From an uncultured Clostridia bacterium (GTDB taxonomy: Bacteria; Bacillota; Clostridia; Christensenellales; Borkfalkiaceae), in assembly GCA_934271735.1 (NCBI GenBank), contig CAKQSB010000015.1:1-55191 (forward strand): a stretch of 55,191 bases of DNA. Direction: 5' to 3'. Positions within the stretch are counted from its first letter, which is position 1. Each line of letters starts with the position of its first letter. The position numbers and the translations under genes are program-made. The notes under the pieces were generated by a model. That model saw nothing but the letters and a program-made list of their open reading frames with translations. It was not told the DNA's origin and made no database searches. Below, piece after piece: positions 1 through 8,667 of the stretch.

Positions 1-97
1 CGAACGGGTTAATACTTGACGTATAAGCCGCGAGCGTAACGAAGTATTAGTCAAAAATACGCCGCCAGACCATGGTTTGGATTATTCTTGTCTGGCA
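1..97. repeat. Dispersed intergenic repeat, copy 1 (cut by window edge)
   Basis: This copy aligns with the element at 44109-44221: both contain a GTATTAGTCAAAAAT block followed by a CGCCG step, and both end in the same 35-bp hairpin (here 63-97, inner arms GCCAGAC/GTCTGGC). Its left part lies outside the window. It sits just past the stop codon of the glycoside hydrolase gene. No coding function is seen. Confidence 0.75.
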
Positions 98-109
98 TCG
101 TCACCCGAT

Positions 110-2992
110 TTAAATTATCGAGAACTTGACGAACGAATAATTTTCTCTGTAGAAATCGCTCTTGTAGCCGTCTTTCCACGCACCCGTAAGATCGAAAGTC
201 CAGGGGGAAACGCTAAGCGGCTCGTATTCTTTGAAATGGTGCGGTCCGTAAATATTTCTGTTACTGCCGTAAAGCACGAGAGTTAAAGTATGCTCTTTTC
301 CGTCCGCAAAAGCGGAAAGATCGGCTTCGCGGTCGAAAAGTACGGTTTTGACGAATTTTCCGTCCACAAACACGTCCGCCGCCGTAAATCTGCCGGTAAA
401 TTTCAAAACCGAAACGTCTTTTTCTATTACGACTTTCTTCCAAAGCTTCATTTTGCCCATAAAGAACAGATAACCGTCGCTTGCGATATTCGCTGCGTTC
501 ACAACGTCTTTTGCGGTCGTTATATAATAATCCCCGCTAGATAGCATAACCATATCGTTTTCGACTTTAAGGTTATCGTCTCTCACGGCAAAGTTTCCGC
601 GGATATAAATGCTTTCGAGTTCGGTGTCGTAAGACAAGCAGTTTTTAAGCGATTCTTTTTCCGGCGTTACGTCCGAAAGAACGAAATAAACGTGCTCGCT
701 TTCGTAGAAATCGATAGTAAAAATAACCACGTTTTCGCCGACGATAACATCTTTCGCGATATCAGCCGTCAAAAAGCTTCGATCCAACGTGCCTTTTTCC
801 TCAAGCTTAACCACACTCCCGTTGACGGTACATTTTTTAATGTCCATTCTCTCACATTCGAGCGACATTTTATCGGTTTTTTCTTTTACGTCGAATACGT
901 ATTTAAGATAGATTTTCCCGACGTATTTCTGAGAAATAAGTCCGTTGAAAATTGCGGGGATATACGCTTTTTTGCCGTAATTCACGCCGTCGAAAGAAAG
1001 CTCGGCTTTGTCTATCGTAAGGCTGTTTAAAGGCGTTTCGATAAATTTCCAGTCTCCCGAAAGGTCGATATATTTGCCGTTATAGAACTTGGCGGATTCA
1101 TATTTCTCGTCACTCTCGTAAATGATGGCAGAACCGCCCTCGTCGAGCTTTATATAAACGTAGCCGTCCTCGATTACGAGCGGATATTTTTCGAGTTTTT
1201 CAACGTTATATCCGTAAGGATAAGCAGAATTAAGCTTGATTTTCGCTTCCGCCGCGTCCTCGCCGATATTCACGATATAAAGGAATTTGCCGAATTCGCC
1301 CTCTCTGTATGCCGATCTGATATTTTTACTGTCGGTAATAACCTTATATTCCGCAGCGTTTTCGATATCTTTTAAAGTACAGGTCGCTTTAAGCTCGTCG
1401 AACGGATATTTCTCGCCTTCGAGATATTCGGGCTTGCCGTTTTCGATCGCGAGCTTGCCTCCCTCGGCGATAAATTTCGTTAAAAGACCGAGCGTGGTTT
1501 TATCCATACACTTCATTTCGGGAAGGTAAACAAAGTCATAAGCGTAATCGCCGATAATAAACTTGCCGTTCTCGACTTTTCCGTGTTTCGCGATTATATT
1601 TTCGTCGCCGTAGTGGTGCGGGATATTTTTCGCGCCGAACATTTCAATCGTTTTATCGAAAGAATCCTCGAGCTCCTTGATGGAATTATAATCGTTATCC
1701 CTGTCGAAAGTGAGGTACGCGGTTTTTATCGGGTGAAGAACGAGTGTGTTTATTCTGTTTCTGCTTTCCGAAAGAAGATAGCCGAGTCGTCCGAAGTAAT
1801 CGTTGAAATCCTTGAATTTATCAAACCAAGCCATATGCTCGGAATAGGACGTGGGGTAATCCCTCTTTCTCTGACCGCGTATCGAATATGCGGCGAGGTG
1901 CTGACACATAAGATTTACGCCGTTTACGTACTGCCATTCGGCAATGCGTTTAAGCTCCTGCGGCGTAACGTCCCACCCGCAACAAGCGAAAGTTTCGGTT
2001 AAAACGTGCTTTCTGCCGAGCTGCTCCGCGACAGATCCGACCTGTTTGGGTTCAAGCTCGCTTCCGACGCATCTTCCGAGCCAATCCACTCCGGGAATAT
2101 GCTCGTACTCGTAAAATTCCATTACGCCGGCGCAACACCACATCTGCATAAAGATTTTCGATTCCTCGACGCCGTGCCCCGTGAGCATACAGCCGTTTTC
2201 GGTGCACCAGTCGTAAATCTGCTTTACGAAACTGTCGATAAAGAAGCGGTGCATAGCGTTCCAGTATTTATATCTGAAAGCGTAAGCTCCGTCGCACTCT
2301 ATGAAAAGCTTTCCGAGTTCTTCCCAAAGGTCGATATCGTATTTTTCTTTGAAATAATCGATAAGAACGGGAGAATAAGGGGTCTCCCATCTGTAATATT
2401 GCGGTTCGTCGGTGAAAAATCCGAGCATATATTTGCCGAAATCTTTGCCGCACTCTTTTTTATATCTCTCGTGAGTAAGTTCGATGAATTTTCTCACTAT
2501 GTTTTTATCGAGAATATCGACGACCGACGGGTTTGTTTTGAGATATACGTTGACGTACTTCCCCTCGCCCGCAGGCTTTTCCACTCTTTTTAAAACATTG
2601 TCTTTTCCGACAAAGTAAACCGCGGTGGCTTTATCGTCGAAACTATCCGTAACCTCTTTGTCGAGATACTTCTCGTGATTATTCTTATCTTCGAGAAGTT
2701 TCATTCCCGCAAAGCCGCTCGGCCAGCCGTTTTCGTCGTAGCTCCAGGCGTTCATATTCACCTTTTTGCTCTCTTCCACGCAAGCTTTAATGCACTCGAA
2801 CCATTTTTTGCCTAAATATTCGGTTTTAAGTCCGCCTCTCGCGTGCATAAAAAATCCGCCTATGCCCTTATCGTGCATTTCGTCTATCTGCCTTACGAGC
2901 TCGCTCGGAACAAGGTCGTCGTTCCAGCTCCAGAACGGTACGGGTCTGTAATCCCTCAAATCGCTTTTAAGTTTTTTTGTAATGTCCGCCAT
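110..2992 (-). CDS. Large cytoplasmic glycoside hydrolase-like protein (GH106-like)
   Basis: The 960-residue product has no signal peptide, so it is probably cytoplasmic and acts on imported oligosaccharides. Visible motifs are PFWSWND (about 19-25), GGFFMHARGG (45-54) and SYDENGWPSGFAG (84-96), followed by a TIM-barrel-like region with FFTDEPQYYRW and LTETFACCGWD segments carrying acidic residues that could be catalytic. The C-terminal third looks like beta-sandwich accessory domains (LSGDWKF; ADVFVDGKFVKT). This pattern fits the broad GH106/alpha-L-rhamnosidase-like and GH2-like families common in gut anaerobes, but the substrate cannot be read from the sequence. The start is supported by an AAAGGTG ribosome binding site. 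It is a single gene, and the next upstream minus-strand gene has its own terminator. Confidence 0.65.
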   Translation of the reverse strand: MADITKKLKSDLRDYRPVPFWSWNDDLVPSELVRQIDEMHDKGIGGFFMHARGGLKTEYLGKKWFECIKACVEESKKVNMNAWSYDENGWPSGFAGMKLLEDKNNHEKYLDKEVTDSFDDKATAVYFVGKDNVLKRVEKPAGEGKYVNVYLKTNPSVVDILDKNIVRKFIELTHERYKKECGKDFGKYMLGFFTDEPQYYRWETPYSPVLIDYFKEKYDIDLWEELGKLFIECDGAYAFRYKYWNAMHRFFIDSFVKQIYDWCTENGCMLTGHGVEESKIFMQMWCCAGVMEFYEYEHIPGVDWLGRCVGSELEPKQVGSVAEQLGRKHVLTETFACCGWDVTPQELKRIAEWQYVNGVNLMCQHLAAYSIRGQRKRDYPTSYSEHMAWFDKFKDFNDYFGRLGYLLSESRNRINTLVLHPIKTAYLTFDRDNDYNSIKELEDSFDKTIEMFGAKNIPHHYGDENIIAKHGKVENGKFIIGDYAYDFVYLPEMKCMDKTTLGLLTKFIAEGGKLAIENGKPEYLEGEKYPFDELKATCTLKDIENAAEYKVITDSKNIRSAYREGEFGKFLYIVNIGEDAAEAKIKLNSAYPYGYNVEKLEKYPLVIEDGYVYIKLDEGGSAIIYESDEKYESAKFYNGKYIDLSGDWKFIETPLNSLTIDKAELSFDGVNYGKKAYIPAIFNGLISQKYVGKIYLKYVFDVKEKTDKMSLECERMDIKKCTVNGSVVKLEEKGTLDRSFLTADIAKDVIVGENVVIFTIDFYESEHVYFVLSDVTPEKESLKNCLSYDTELESIYIRGNFAVRDDNLKVENDMVMLSSGDYYITTAKDVVNAANIASDGYLFFMGKMKLWKKVVIEKDVSVLKFTGRFTAADVFVDGKFVKTVLFDREADLSAFADGKEHTLTLVLYGSNRNIYGPHHFKEYEPLSVSPWTFDLTGAWKDGYKSDFYRENYSFVKFSII

Positions 2993-3110
2993 AACACACC
3001 TTTTGGTTTTTCCGTATATTTTTCGCAGGGCGAAATTTCTCTTTTCCCGCCTTTAATTATGCGGAATTTTTGTCATTTCGCCGTCTTGAAAAGATTATAA
3101 CATTTTTAAG

Positions 3111-3150
3111 AAAAAAACGCAATAGAAAACATATTTTTTCCATTGCGTTT
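3111..3150 (-). terminator. Intrinsic terminator after ogg
   Basis: On the minus strand an AACGCAAT / ATTGCGTT stem with a long A/T-rich loop is followed by a run of T. It lies 90 bases after the DNA glycosylase stop codon and before the glycoside hydrolase gene. Confidence 0.7.
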
Positions 3151-3242
3151 TAGTTATATTTTATTTCGTTTTCATTCATCTTTTCCGCTCGGTTTTTTCT
3201 TCGACTTTTTATCGCCAAAAAGTCAATAATTATTCTTCCTTA

Positions 3243-4085
3243 TCAATCCTTATCCGCAAGGCTGCGTTTATAATAAAAGATATACTGCTGAATAAAACCC
3301 GAATCGTTGCCAAAACGCGAGGTGAAAAACTCCGCGATTTTTTTTCTGTCCTTAAGTTCGCCGCCGAAATCTTCTCTGTAAAGCTTTTCGATCCAGGTAT
3401 CGACGGGGAAACTGTCCGTTCTATGATAGCCGAAAAGCGCGACACAATCGGCAACCTTCGGTCCTACGCCTTTAAGCGAAATAAGTTTTTTTCTAAGCTC
3501 CGCCGTAGTAAGTCCGTCGTCGGAAAAATCGAACTCGCCGCTTTCGATCGCTTTCGCGACCGCGGGGATATAGTCCGCCCTGTAACCGTAGCCGAGTTTG
3601 AAATAAAAGTCGGCGTCCTTCATAGCCAGAACCTCTGCGGTCGGGAAAGAATAGTATTCCTCGCCCATAAAGGATTTTTTCTCGCCGAGAGAAGCCGCCG
3701 TACGTTCGATTATGGCTTTTATTCTCGGAATCATGTTGTTCTGAGATATGATAAACGAAAAAAGGGTTTCCGATAAGTCCTGACGAAGAATTCTTACCCC
3801 CGAGGCTTTTTCGGCTGCCGTGCGAACGATTTCGTATTCGCATTTTTCCGCTCTTTTCACTATCCCCGAATAATCGAAATCGAGGTCGAAGTACTTTTTG
3901 AAGTACTCTTCGTCGTCGTCCTCGAAAGTGATTTCGGTTTCGTCGTTTACGCTTTTCAAAAAGCAGCATTTACCGCCCGATTGAACCAAAAAACCGCCGT
4001 TAATCGACTTATAGCGGAAGATTTGCCCACATTCGAGCGTATCTTCAGGACTAAAAAATTTACCGTCTGTCCGTATAGTTTTCAT
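3243..4085 (-). CDS. ogg: 8-oxoguanine DNA glycosylase (OGG1 type)
   Basis: This is a base-excision repair enzyme expected to remove 8-oxoguanine and cut the strand by a beta-lyase step. The helix-hairpin-helix/GPD region reads LKGVGPKVADCVALFGYHR and then SFPVDTWIEKLY. The lysine in GPKVADC (about residue 210) and the aspartate in PVDTW (about 229) match the catalytic Lys/Asp pair of OGG1. The N-terminal part (ECGQIFRY) fits the OGG N-terminal domain, and the length of 280 is normal. The ATG at 4085 is preferred over an in-frame TTG at 4109, because the family start normally lies just before this region. The upstream stretch is occupied by a repeat hairpin (4099-4133), so the 5' leader is probably structured and no good Shine-Dalgarno is seen. 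Confidence 0.85.
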   Translation of the reverse strand: MKTIRTDGKFFSPEDTLECGQIFRYKSINGGFLVQSGGKCCFLKSVNDETEITFEDDDEEYFKKYFDLDFDYSGIVKRAEKCEYEIVRTAAEKASGVRILRQDLSETLFSFIISQNNMIPRIKAIIERTAASLGEKKSFMGEEYYSFPTAEVLAMKDADFYFKLGYGYRADYIPAVAKAIESGEFDFSDDGLTTAELRKKLISLKGVGPKVADCVALFGYHRTDSFPVDTWIEKLYREDFGGELKDRKKIAEFFTSRFGNDSGFIQQYIFYYKRSLADKD

Positions 4086-4098
4086 AAGTTTAAAGGTA

Positions 4099-4133
4099 TG
4101 CCGAACCAAGGCTCGTATTATTTTTGTCCGGCA
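4099..4133. repeat. Dispersed repeat, copy 2 (35-bp hairpin end only)
   Basis: TGCCGAACC...GTCCGGCA matches the terminal 35-bp hairpin found at 63-97, 18266-18300 and 44187-44221, with the same ATTATTTTTGTC core. A TA precedes it; TTA follows. It lies 13 bases upstream of the ogg ATG and therefore in the ogg 5' leader. Confidence 0.7.
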
Positions 4134-4139
4134 TTATTA

Positions 4140-4176
4140 TAAAAAAAGCAAACCCTCAAAAAAAAGAGTTTGCTTT
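4140..4176 (-). terminator. Intrinsic terminator of rplU-rpmA
   Basis: On the minus strand AAGCAAAC...GTTTGCTT is followed by a run of seven T. It begins about 18 bases after the rpmA stop codon. Confidence 0.85.
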
Positions 4177-4193
4177 ACGATGTTTTAAGAAAA

Positions 4194-4469
4194 TCAATCG
4201 GCTGCGTAAACGCTGACCTGTTTTCTGTCTTTGCCGAGTCTTTCAAATCTGACGACTCCGTCTACCAAAGCGTACAAAGTATCGTCGCTTCCGATACCCA
4301 CGTTGTTACCGGGATGGATTTTAGTTCCTCTCTGTCTTACAAGGATGTTTCCCGCAAGAACTGCCTGACCGTCCGCACGTTTAGCTCCGAGACGCTTAGC
4401 GTTGCTGTCACGTCCGTTCTTCGTGCTTCCCATTCCTTTATGGTGCGCAAATAATCTGAAAAATAACAT
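4194..4469 (-). CDS. rpmA: 50S ribosomal protein L27
   Basis: The 91-residue protein of the large ribosomal subunit shows the invariant KGMGSTKNGRDSNAKRLGAK block and the GTKIHPGNNVGIG block. The N terminus, MLFFRLFAHHKG, carries an extension before the mature HHKG. In Firmicutes such an extension (typically ending LQFFA) is removed by the cysteine protease Prp, and FRLFA is a plausible variant of that site. It is the second gene of rplU-rpmA. The Prp gene usually found between the two is absent, because only 18 bases separate them. Confidence 0.97.
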   Translation of the reverse strand: MLFFRLFAHHKGMGSTKNGRDSNAKRLGAKRADGQAVLAGNILVRQRGTKIHPGNNVGIGSDDTLYALVDGVVRFERLGKDRKQVSVYAAD

Positions 4470-4487
4470 ATTACCGCCCTCCGTTTA

Positions 4488-4796
4488 TTACTTCGCAACG
4501 ATCTCGACAATCTTTACCGAGGTAAAAGGCTGTCTGTGACCCTGCTTCTTTCTTTCGTTCTTCTTGGCTTTGTACTTGAAGACAATGACTTTTTTGTCCT
4601 TTGCCTGAGCCGTAACTTCGCCTACTGCTTTGAATCCTGCCGCTTCTTTAGCAACTTTGATTCCGTTTTCATCAGATACAAGCAAAACGTTAAATTCGAC
4701 TTTGTCGCCAACGTTTGCGTCAAGCTTTTCGAAGTTTACAACGTCGCCGCCGCTTACTTTGTACTGCTTGCTTCCGTTTTCGATGATTGCGTACAT
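4488..4796 (-). CDS. rplU: 50S ribosomal protein L21
   Basis: The 102-residue protein begins MYAIIENGSKQYKV and ends with the L21 signature KYKAKKNERKKQGHRQPFT. It is the first gene of a two-gene operon with rpmA and is expressed from the promoter at 4891-4919 through a leader of about 90 bases. Its GGAGG ribosome binding site lies about 12 bases before the ATG. Length and motifs are complete. Confidence 0.97.
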   Translation of the reverse strand: MYAIIENGSKQYKVSGGDVVNFEKLDANVGDKVEFNVLLVSDENGIKVAKEAAGFKAVGEVTAQAKDKKVIVFKYKAKKNERKKQGHRQPFTSVKIVEIVAK

Positions 4797-4885
4797 TGAA
4801 AAATAGACCCTCCTGTCTAATCTCGCCGGGAAAAATTCTTCGGGGCGCGTTTGAACGCGACTTTATACCCTTTCCGAACGGTTCT
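4797..4885 (-). promoter_or_regulatory. Candidate L21 leader (autoregulatory 5' UTR)
   Basis: About 90 transcribed bases precede rplU. They contain short inverted pairs (for example GCGTTCAAACGC and a GGGTATAAAG segment) and end in the GGAGG of rplU. Ribosomal-protein leaders are known for L21 in Bacillota, but the consensus fold was not verified here. Confidence 0.4.
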
Positions 4886-4890
4886 TTATA

Positions 4891-4919
4891 AGTATAACCT
4901 TTTTCAATGAATATGTCAA
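4891..4919 (-). promoter_or_regulatory. Sigma-A promoter of rplU-rpmA
   Basis: The minus strand reads TTGACA, 17 bases, TATACT: a near-consensus housekeeping promoter about 95 bases upstream of the rplU ATG. Confidence 0.85.
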
Positions 4920-4989
4920 ACGTTTTTGCATTATTTTATAAAACAATTACATACTATTATCGATAAAAATTTTTAAAAGGAGCTAATTT

Positions 4990-5433
4990 ATGGACGATTA
5001 CCAGAATATAGACAAGGAAGCGCTTGTTTCCCTTTACAAAAACGCGCACATCGCGCTCCAGACCATTTCGGATATAATCAAAGAGGTTTCGGACGAAAAT
5101 ATGCGCAGCGAACTCGCCGACGAATACGACGGCTACGAAAAATATATCGGCAAACTTTCCTCTTATATGAAGGAAACTTCCACCGACACAAAGGACATTA
5201 ACCCGCTCAAAAAAGCCGTTATGTTCGCTTCCGTTAAAATGAATACCTTAACGGACGATTCCGCGTCTCACGTCGCCGAACTTATGATCAAAGGCACGGT
5301 TATGGGAATCACCGAACTTCACGAACTTTTAAACGGCTGCGGAGACAAAATTTCGGAAACGGTGAGAAACCTCGCGAAAGAGCTTACCGAACTTGAAGAA
5401 TCTTACGAAGAACGCTTGAAGAAATTTTTATAA
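4990..5433 (+). CDS. Small helical protein of unknown function
   Basis: The 147-residue, highly charged and almost entirely alpha-helical protein has no membrane segment or signal peptide. Its helix pattern (for example HIALQTISDIIKEVSDENM, VAELMIKGTVMGITELHELL, LAKELTELEESYEERLKKFL) suggests a four-helix bundle resembling ferritin-like DUF2383 proteins, but no metal-ligand set is convincing. An AAAAGGAG ribosome binding site 8 bases upstream supports the start. It is the only plus-strand gene in the first 41 kb and stands alone, divergent from rplU and convergent with dnaJ. Function unknown. Confidence 0.8.
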   Translation: MDDYQNIDKEALVSLYKNAHIALQTISDIIKEVSDENMRSELADEYDGYEKYIGKLSSYMKETSTDTKDINPLKKAVMFASVKMNTLTDDSASHVAELMIKGTVMGITELHELLNGCGDKISETVRNLAKELTELEESYEERLKKFL

Positions 5434-5441
5434 GAAACCAC

Positions 5442-5476
5442 AAAAACTCGGGGCAAACGCAAATTCACCCCGAGTT
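5442..5476 (-). terminator. Terminator of the dnaJ end (possibly bidirectional)
   Basis: A perfect AACTCGGGG / CCCCGAGTT stem is followed on the minus strand by TTTTTG. It sits between two convergent genes: dnaJ on minus and the 147-residue gene on plus. The T run is on the minus side, so dnaJ is the main client. Confidence 0.8.
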
Positions 5477-5506
5477 ATGTTGATAGTTGTATATCTGCCG
5501 TACGGA

Positions 5507-6658
5507 TTATTTCTCGTACGGTTTCGCGCCGTACAAAGACTGCATCGTATCGTCGTATTTTTTCATTTTATCGTACTGTTTAAGTTCGATGTCACTATCG
5601 AAATCGAGAAGTCTCTGTTTTTCGGCTTTGGTAAGTTTTGTGGGAACTTCTACGTATACGGTTACGTACAAACTGCCCGTTCCAAAACGCGAAGCGATAC
5701 CCTTACCGCGAATCTGGAACACTTTACCCGACTGCGTTCCTTCGGGAATATCGAGCGCTACCGTATCGTCGAGGGTGGGAACTTTAACCTTTCCGCCGAG
5801 AGCCGCCGTAGTGTAGCTTATCGGAAGATCCACGTACAAATCGAATTTGTTTCTCTTGAAAAGCTTATGCGGCAGAACTTTGAAAACAACGATAAGATCG
5901 CCCGGTTCGCCGCCTGTGGTGGAAGCTTCGCCGTAGCCTTTTTTAGTTATATAACTGTTCGTGTCCGCGCCTGCGGGGATATTGAGGGTAATCGTCGTCT
6001 GCTTACGCTGATAACCTTTTCCTCCGCACGTCGGACATTTTTCTATAATAATCTTGCCTTTTCCTCCGCAAGCGTCGCACGCGCGCTGTTGAACGGTTCT
6101 GAAAATGCTGTTTCCCGAAACATACTGAATAGTACCCGTTCCTTTACATTTATCGCACTGCTTATACGACGTGCCGTTTTTCGCGCCCGTGGATCTGCAA
6201 TCGGGGCAAGGCTCTTTTCTTGTGTAAGTTATATCCTTTTTGCAACCCTTAGCCGCGTCCAGAAAAGAAAGCTCTACTTCGAGATTGATATCGTCTCCGT
6301 CCTGCGCCGCCGACCTGTTGCCGCGATCCGATCCCGAGAAAGCTCCGAAAATGTCGCCGAAAATATCGCCGAAACCTCCGAAACCGCCCGCGCTTTGCGA
6401 GCCGCTTCCGAAACCGCCGAAGCCGCCGAAATTACCCGCGCCCGGGTTTTCGAGTTCCATATCGTATTGCTGACGTTTCTGCGGATCGGACAAAACCTCG
6501 TTAGCTTCGTTTATTTCCTTGAATTTCTTTGCGCATTCCTCGTCGTTAGGGTGCAAATCGGGGTGATACTGACGGGCAAGCTTTCTGTAAGCCGCTTTTA
6601 TATCGTCCTGCGAGGCTTTTTTATCCACGCCGAGTACTTCGTAATAATTCTTTGCCAT
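5507..6658 (-). CDS. dnaJ: Chaperone DnaJ (Hsp40)
   Basis: This co-chaperone stimulates DnaK ATPase and delivers unfolded clients. The J domain with HPD (YHPDLHP) is at about 30-36. A Gly/Phe-rich linker (about 70-115) follows, then the zinc-binding region with four cysteine repeats: CPDCRSTG, CDKCKGTG, CDACGGKG and CPTCGGKG. The first repeat lacks the usual CxxCxGxG glycine, but the cysteines are all present. The C-terminal client-binding domains complete a 383-residue type I DnaJ. It is the last gene of hrcA-grpE-dnaK-dnaJ, separated from dnaK by 157 bases that hold a strong hairpin. Confidence 0.97.
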   Translation of the reverse strand: MAKNYYEVLGVDKKASQDDIKAAYRKLARQYHPDLHPNDEECAKKFKEINEANEVLSDPQKRQQYDMELENPGAGNFGGFGGFGSGSQSAGGFGGFGDIFGDIFGAFSGSDRGNRSAAQDGDDINLEVELSFLDAAKGCKKDITYTRKEPCPDCRSTGAKNGTSYKQCDKCKGTGTIQYVSGNSIFRTVQQRACDACGGKGKIIIEKCPTCGGKGYQRKQTTITLNIPAGADTNSYITKKGYGEASTTGGEPGDLIVVFKVLPHKLFKRNKFDLYVDLPISYTTAALGGKVKVPTLDDTVALDIPEGTQSGKVFQIRGKGIASRFGTGSLYVTVYVEVPTKLTKAEKQRLLDFDSDIELKQYDKMKKYDDTMQSLYGAKPYEK

Positions 6659-6684
6659 ATTTTTCCTTATTTATAAGTCTTTAA

Positions 6685-6710
6685 CGCGGGCGGACTTATG
6701 TCCGCCCGCG
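6685..6710 (-). promoter_or_regulatory. Strong hairpin between dnaK and dnaJ
   Basis: An 11-bp perfect stem CGCGGGCGGAC / GTCCGCCCGCG with a 4-base loop lies 27 bases upstream of the dnaJ ATG. No T run follows on the minus strand, so it is more likely an RNA processing or stability element, or a leaky terminator that lowers dnaJ relative to dnaK. Confidence 0.65.
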
Positions 6711-6815
6711 TCGTCTTTACAATCTATGCAATCGTTTGCAAAAATGCTTGTTTTGTTATTTATTTAACCGTTTTACGCGGTTTTACTCCGAAATCCGTTC
6801 CGTTTTCGTTTAAAA

Positions 6816-8633
6816 TCAGTTCTGATGAAATTCGGTGTCGCCGTCGTCGGAACCTGCCGCGCCTGCGCCCGGATTAGCTCCGCCCTGTGCGTTTGCGGTA
6901 GCCTGCTGATAAAGCTTGGTGAATACCGGTTCAATATCTTTGGAAAGCTTTTCGGTTGCCGCAACGATTCTGTCGTTATCGTCCGAGTTAAGAGCTTCTT
7001 TAGCTTCCTTAACCGCATTTTCGACAGTGGTCTTGTCTTCTTCGGTGAGCTTGTCGCCGCTGTCTTTCACAGTCTTTTCAACCTGGAAGATAAGGCTGTC
7101 GAGCTTGTTCTTGTTTTCAACGGCTTCCTTTCTCTTCTTATCTTCGGCTTCGTACATTTCGGCTTCCTTAACGGCTTTCTGAATGTCTTCTTCCGAAAGG
7201 TTGGTGGACGAAGTTATCGTGATATCCGCAGCTTTCTGAGTTCCGAGATCTTTTGCGGTTACGTGAACGATACCGTTTGCGTCGATATCGAAGGTAACTT
7301 CGATCTGAGGAATTCCTCTCGGAGCGGGAGCGATACCCGAAAGATTGAACTGACCCAAAGTCTTGTTGTCTTTCGCGAACTGTCTTTCGCCCTGAAGAAC
7401 GTGAATGGTAACTTCGGACTGGTTATCCGCAGCCGTCGAGAATACCTGAGATTTCTTAACGGGGATTGTGGTGTTCTTTTCGATAAGTTTCGTGAACACG
7501 CCGCCGAGCGTTTCGATACCGAGAGACAACGGCGTTACGTCGAGAAGAAGAACGTCTTTTACTTCGCCCGTCAAGACGCCGCCCTGAATAGCCGCGCCGA
7601 TAGCGACGCATTCGTCGGGGTTGATGCCCTTGAAGGGTTCTTTGCCGGTTTCGCATTTAACGGCTTCGACAACCGCGGGGATACGAGTCGATCCGCCGAC
7701 AAGGATAACCTTATCGATATCGTTATAGGTAAGACCCGCGTCTTTCATAGCCTGGCGCATAGGAGCTTTGGTCGATTCTACGAGGTCGCCCGTCATAGTG
7801 TCGAATTTATCTTTGGTAAGCGTTACGTCCAAATGTTTAGGACCGTTGGCGTCCGCGGTTATGAACGGAAGGTTGATGTTGGTCGAGCTCATGCTGGAAA
7901 GTTCGATCTTGGCTTTTTCCGCAGCTTCCTTGATTCTCTGCATAGCCATCTTATCTTTGGAAAGATCGATGCCCTCTTTGGCTTTGAAATCGTCGACGAC
8001 GTAATCCATAATTCTCTTATCAAAATCGTCGCCGCCGAGCATACAGTTACCGTTAGTGGCAAGAACTTCGAATACTCCGTCGCCGATATCGAGGATGGAG
8101 ACATCGAACGTACCGCCGCCGAGGTCGTAAATCATAACTTTATGCGATTTCTTATCTTTATCGAGACCGTAAGCAAGAGCCGCAGCCGTAGGTTCGTTTA
8201 TGATACGAAGTACGTTAAGACCCGCGATTTTGCCTGCGTCTTTAGTAGCCTGTCTCTGGCTGTCCGTGAAGTATGCGGGGCAAGTGATAACCGCGTCTTT
8301 TACGGGTTCGCCGAGATAGCTTTCGGCGTCCTTTTTAAGTTTTGCCAAAATCATAGCGGAAATTTCCTGCGGGGAATACTGTTTTCCGTCGATGTTGACT
8401 TTATAATCGCTACCCATATGTCTTTTGATGGAGATAACCGTTCTGTCGCTGTTCGCCACCGCCTGACGTTTAGCGATCTGACCGACAAGTCTTTCTCCGT
8501 CTTTCTGGAAACCTACTACCGAAGGAGTCGTTCTCGATCCTTCCGCGTTGGCTATAACTACCGGTTCGCCGCCTTCCATAACAGCTACGCAAGAGTTCGT
8601 TGTTCCTAAATCTATACCAATTACTTTACTCAT
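6816..8633 (-). CDS. dnaK: Chaperone DnaK (Hsp70)
   Basis: The ATP-dependent Hsp70 begins MSKVIGIDLGTTNSCVAV. It has the phosphate-binding motif IYDLGGGTFDVSILD, the adenosine motif ILVGGSTRIPAV and the linker region VLLLDVTPLSLGIETLGG. The substrate-binding domain and the helical lid follow, with a Gly/Ala-rich tail ending DTEFHQN. The length of 605 is typical of short Gram-positive DnaK. It is the third gene of the HrcA-controlled operon, 34 bases after grpE, with an AAAGGAG site upstream. Confidence 0.98.
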   Translation of the reverse strand: MSKVIGIDLGTTNSCVAVMEGGEPVVIANAEGSRTTPSVVGFQKDGERLVGQIAKRQAVANSDRTVISIKRHMGSDYKVNIDGKQYSPQEISAMILAKLKKDAESYLGEPVKDAVITCPAYFTDSQRQATKDAGKIAGLNVLRIINEPTAAALAYGLDKDKKSHKVMIYDLGGGTFDVSILDIGDGVFEVLATNGNCMLGGDDFDKRIMDYVVDDFKAKEGIDLSKDKMAMQRIKEAAEKAKIELSSMSSTNINLPFITADANGPKHLDVTLTKDKFDTMTGDLVESTKAPMRQAMKDAGLTYNDIDKVILVGGSTRIPAVVEAVKCETGKEPFKGINPDECVAIGAAIQGGVLTGEVKDVLLLDVTPLSLGIETLGGVFTKLIEKNTTIPVKKSQVFSTAADNQSEVTIHVLQGERQFAKDNKTLGQFNLSGIAPAPRGIPQIEVTFDIDANGIVHVTAKDLGTQKAADITITSSTNLSEEDIQKAVKEAEMYEAEDKKRKEAVENKNKLDSLIFQVEKTVKDSGDKLTEEDKTTVENAVKEAKEALNSDDNDRIVAATEKLSKDIEPVFTKLYQQATANAQGGANPGAGAAGSDDGDTEFHQN

Positions 8634-8667
8634 AATATTTATCTCCTTTTAAAGTTAATTTTTTAAT

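Noticed and set aside
5477..6676. 399-codon plus-strand open frame
   Set aside because: Antisense shadow of dnaJ; the DnaJ motifs on the other strand are unambiguous.
6825..8609. 594-codon plus-strand open frame
   Set aside because: It is exactly antisense to dnaK and contains no family motif; the high third-position GC pattern of dnaK leaves the opposite frame open.
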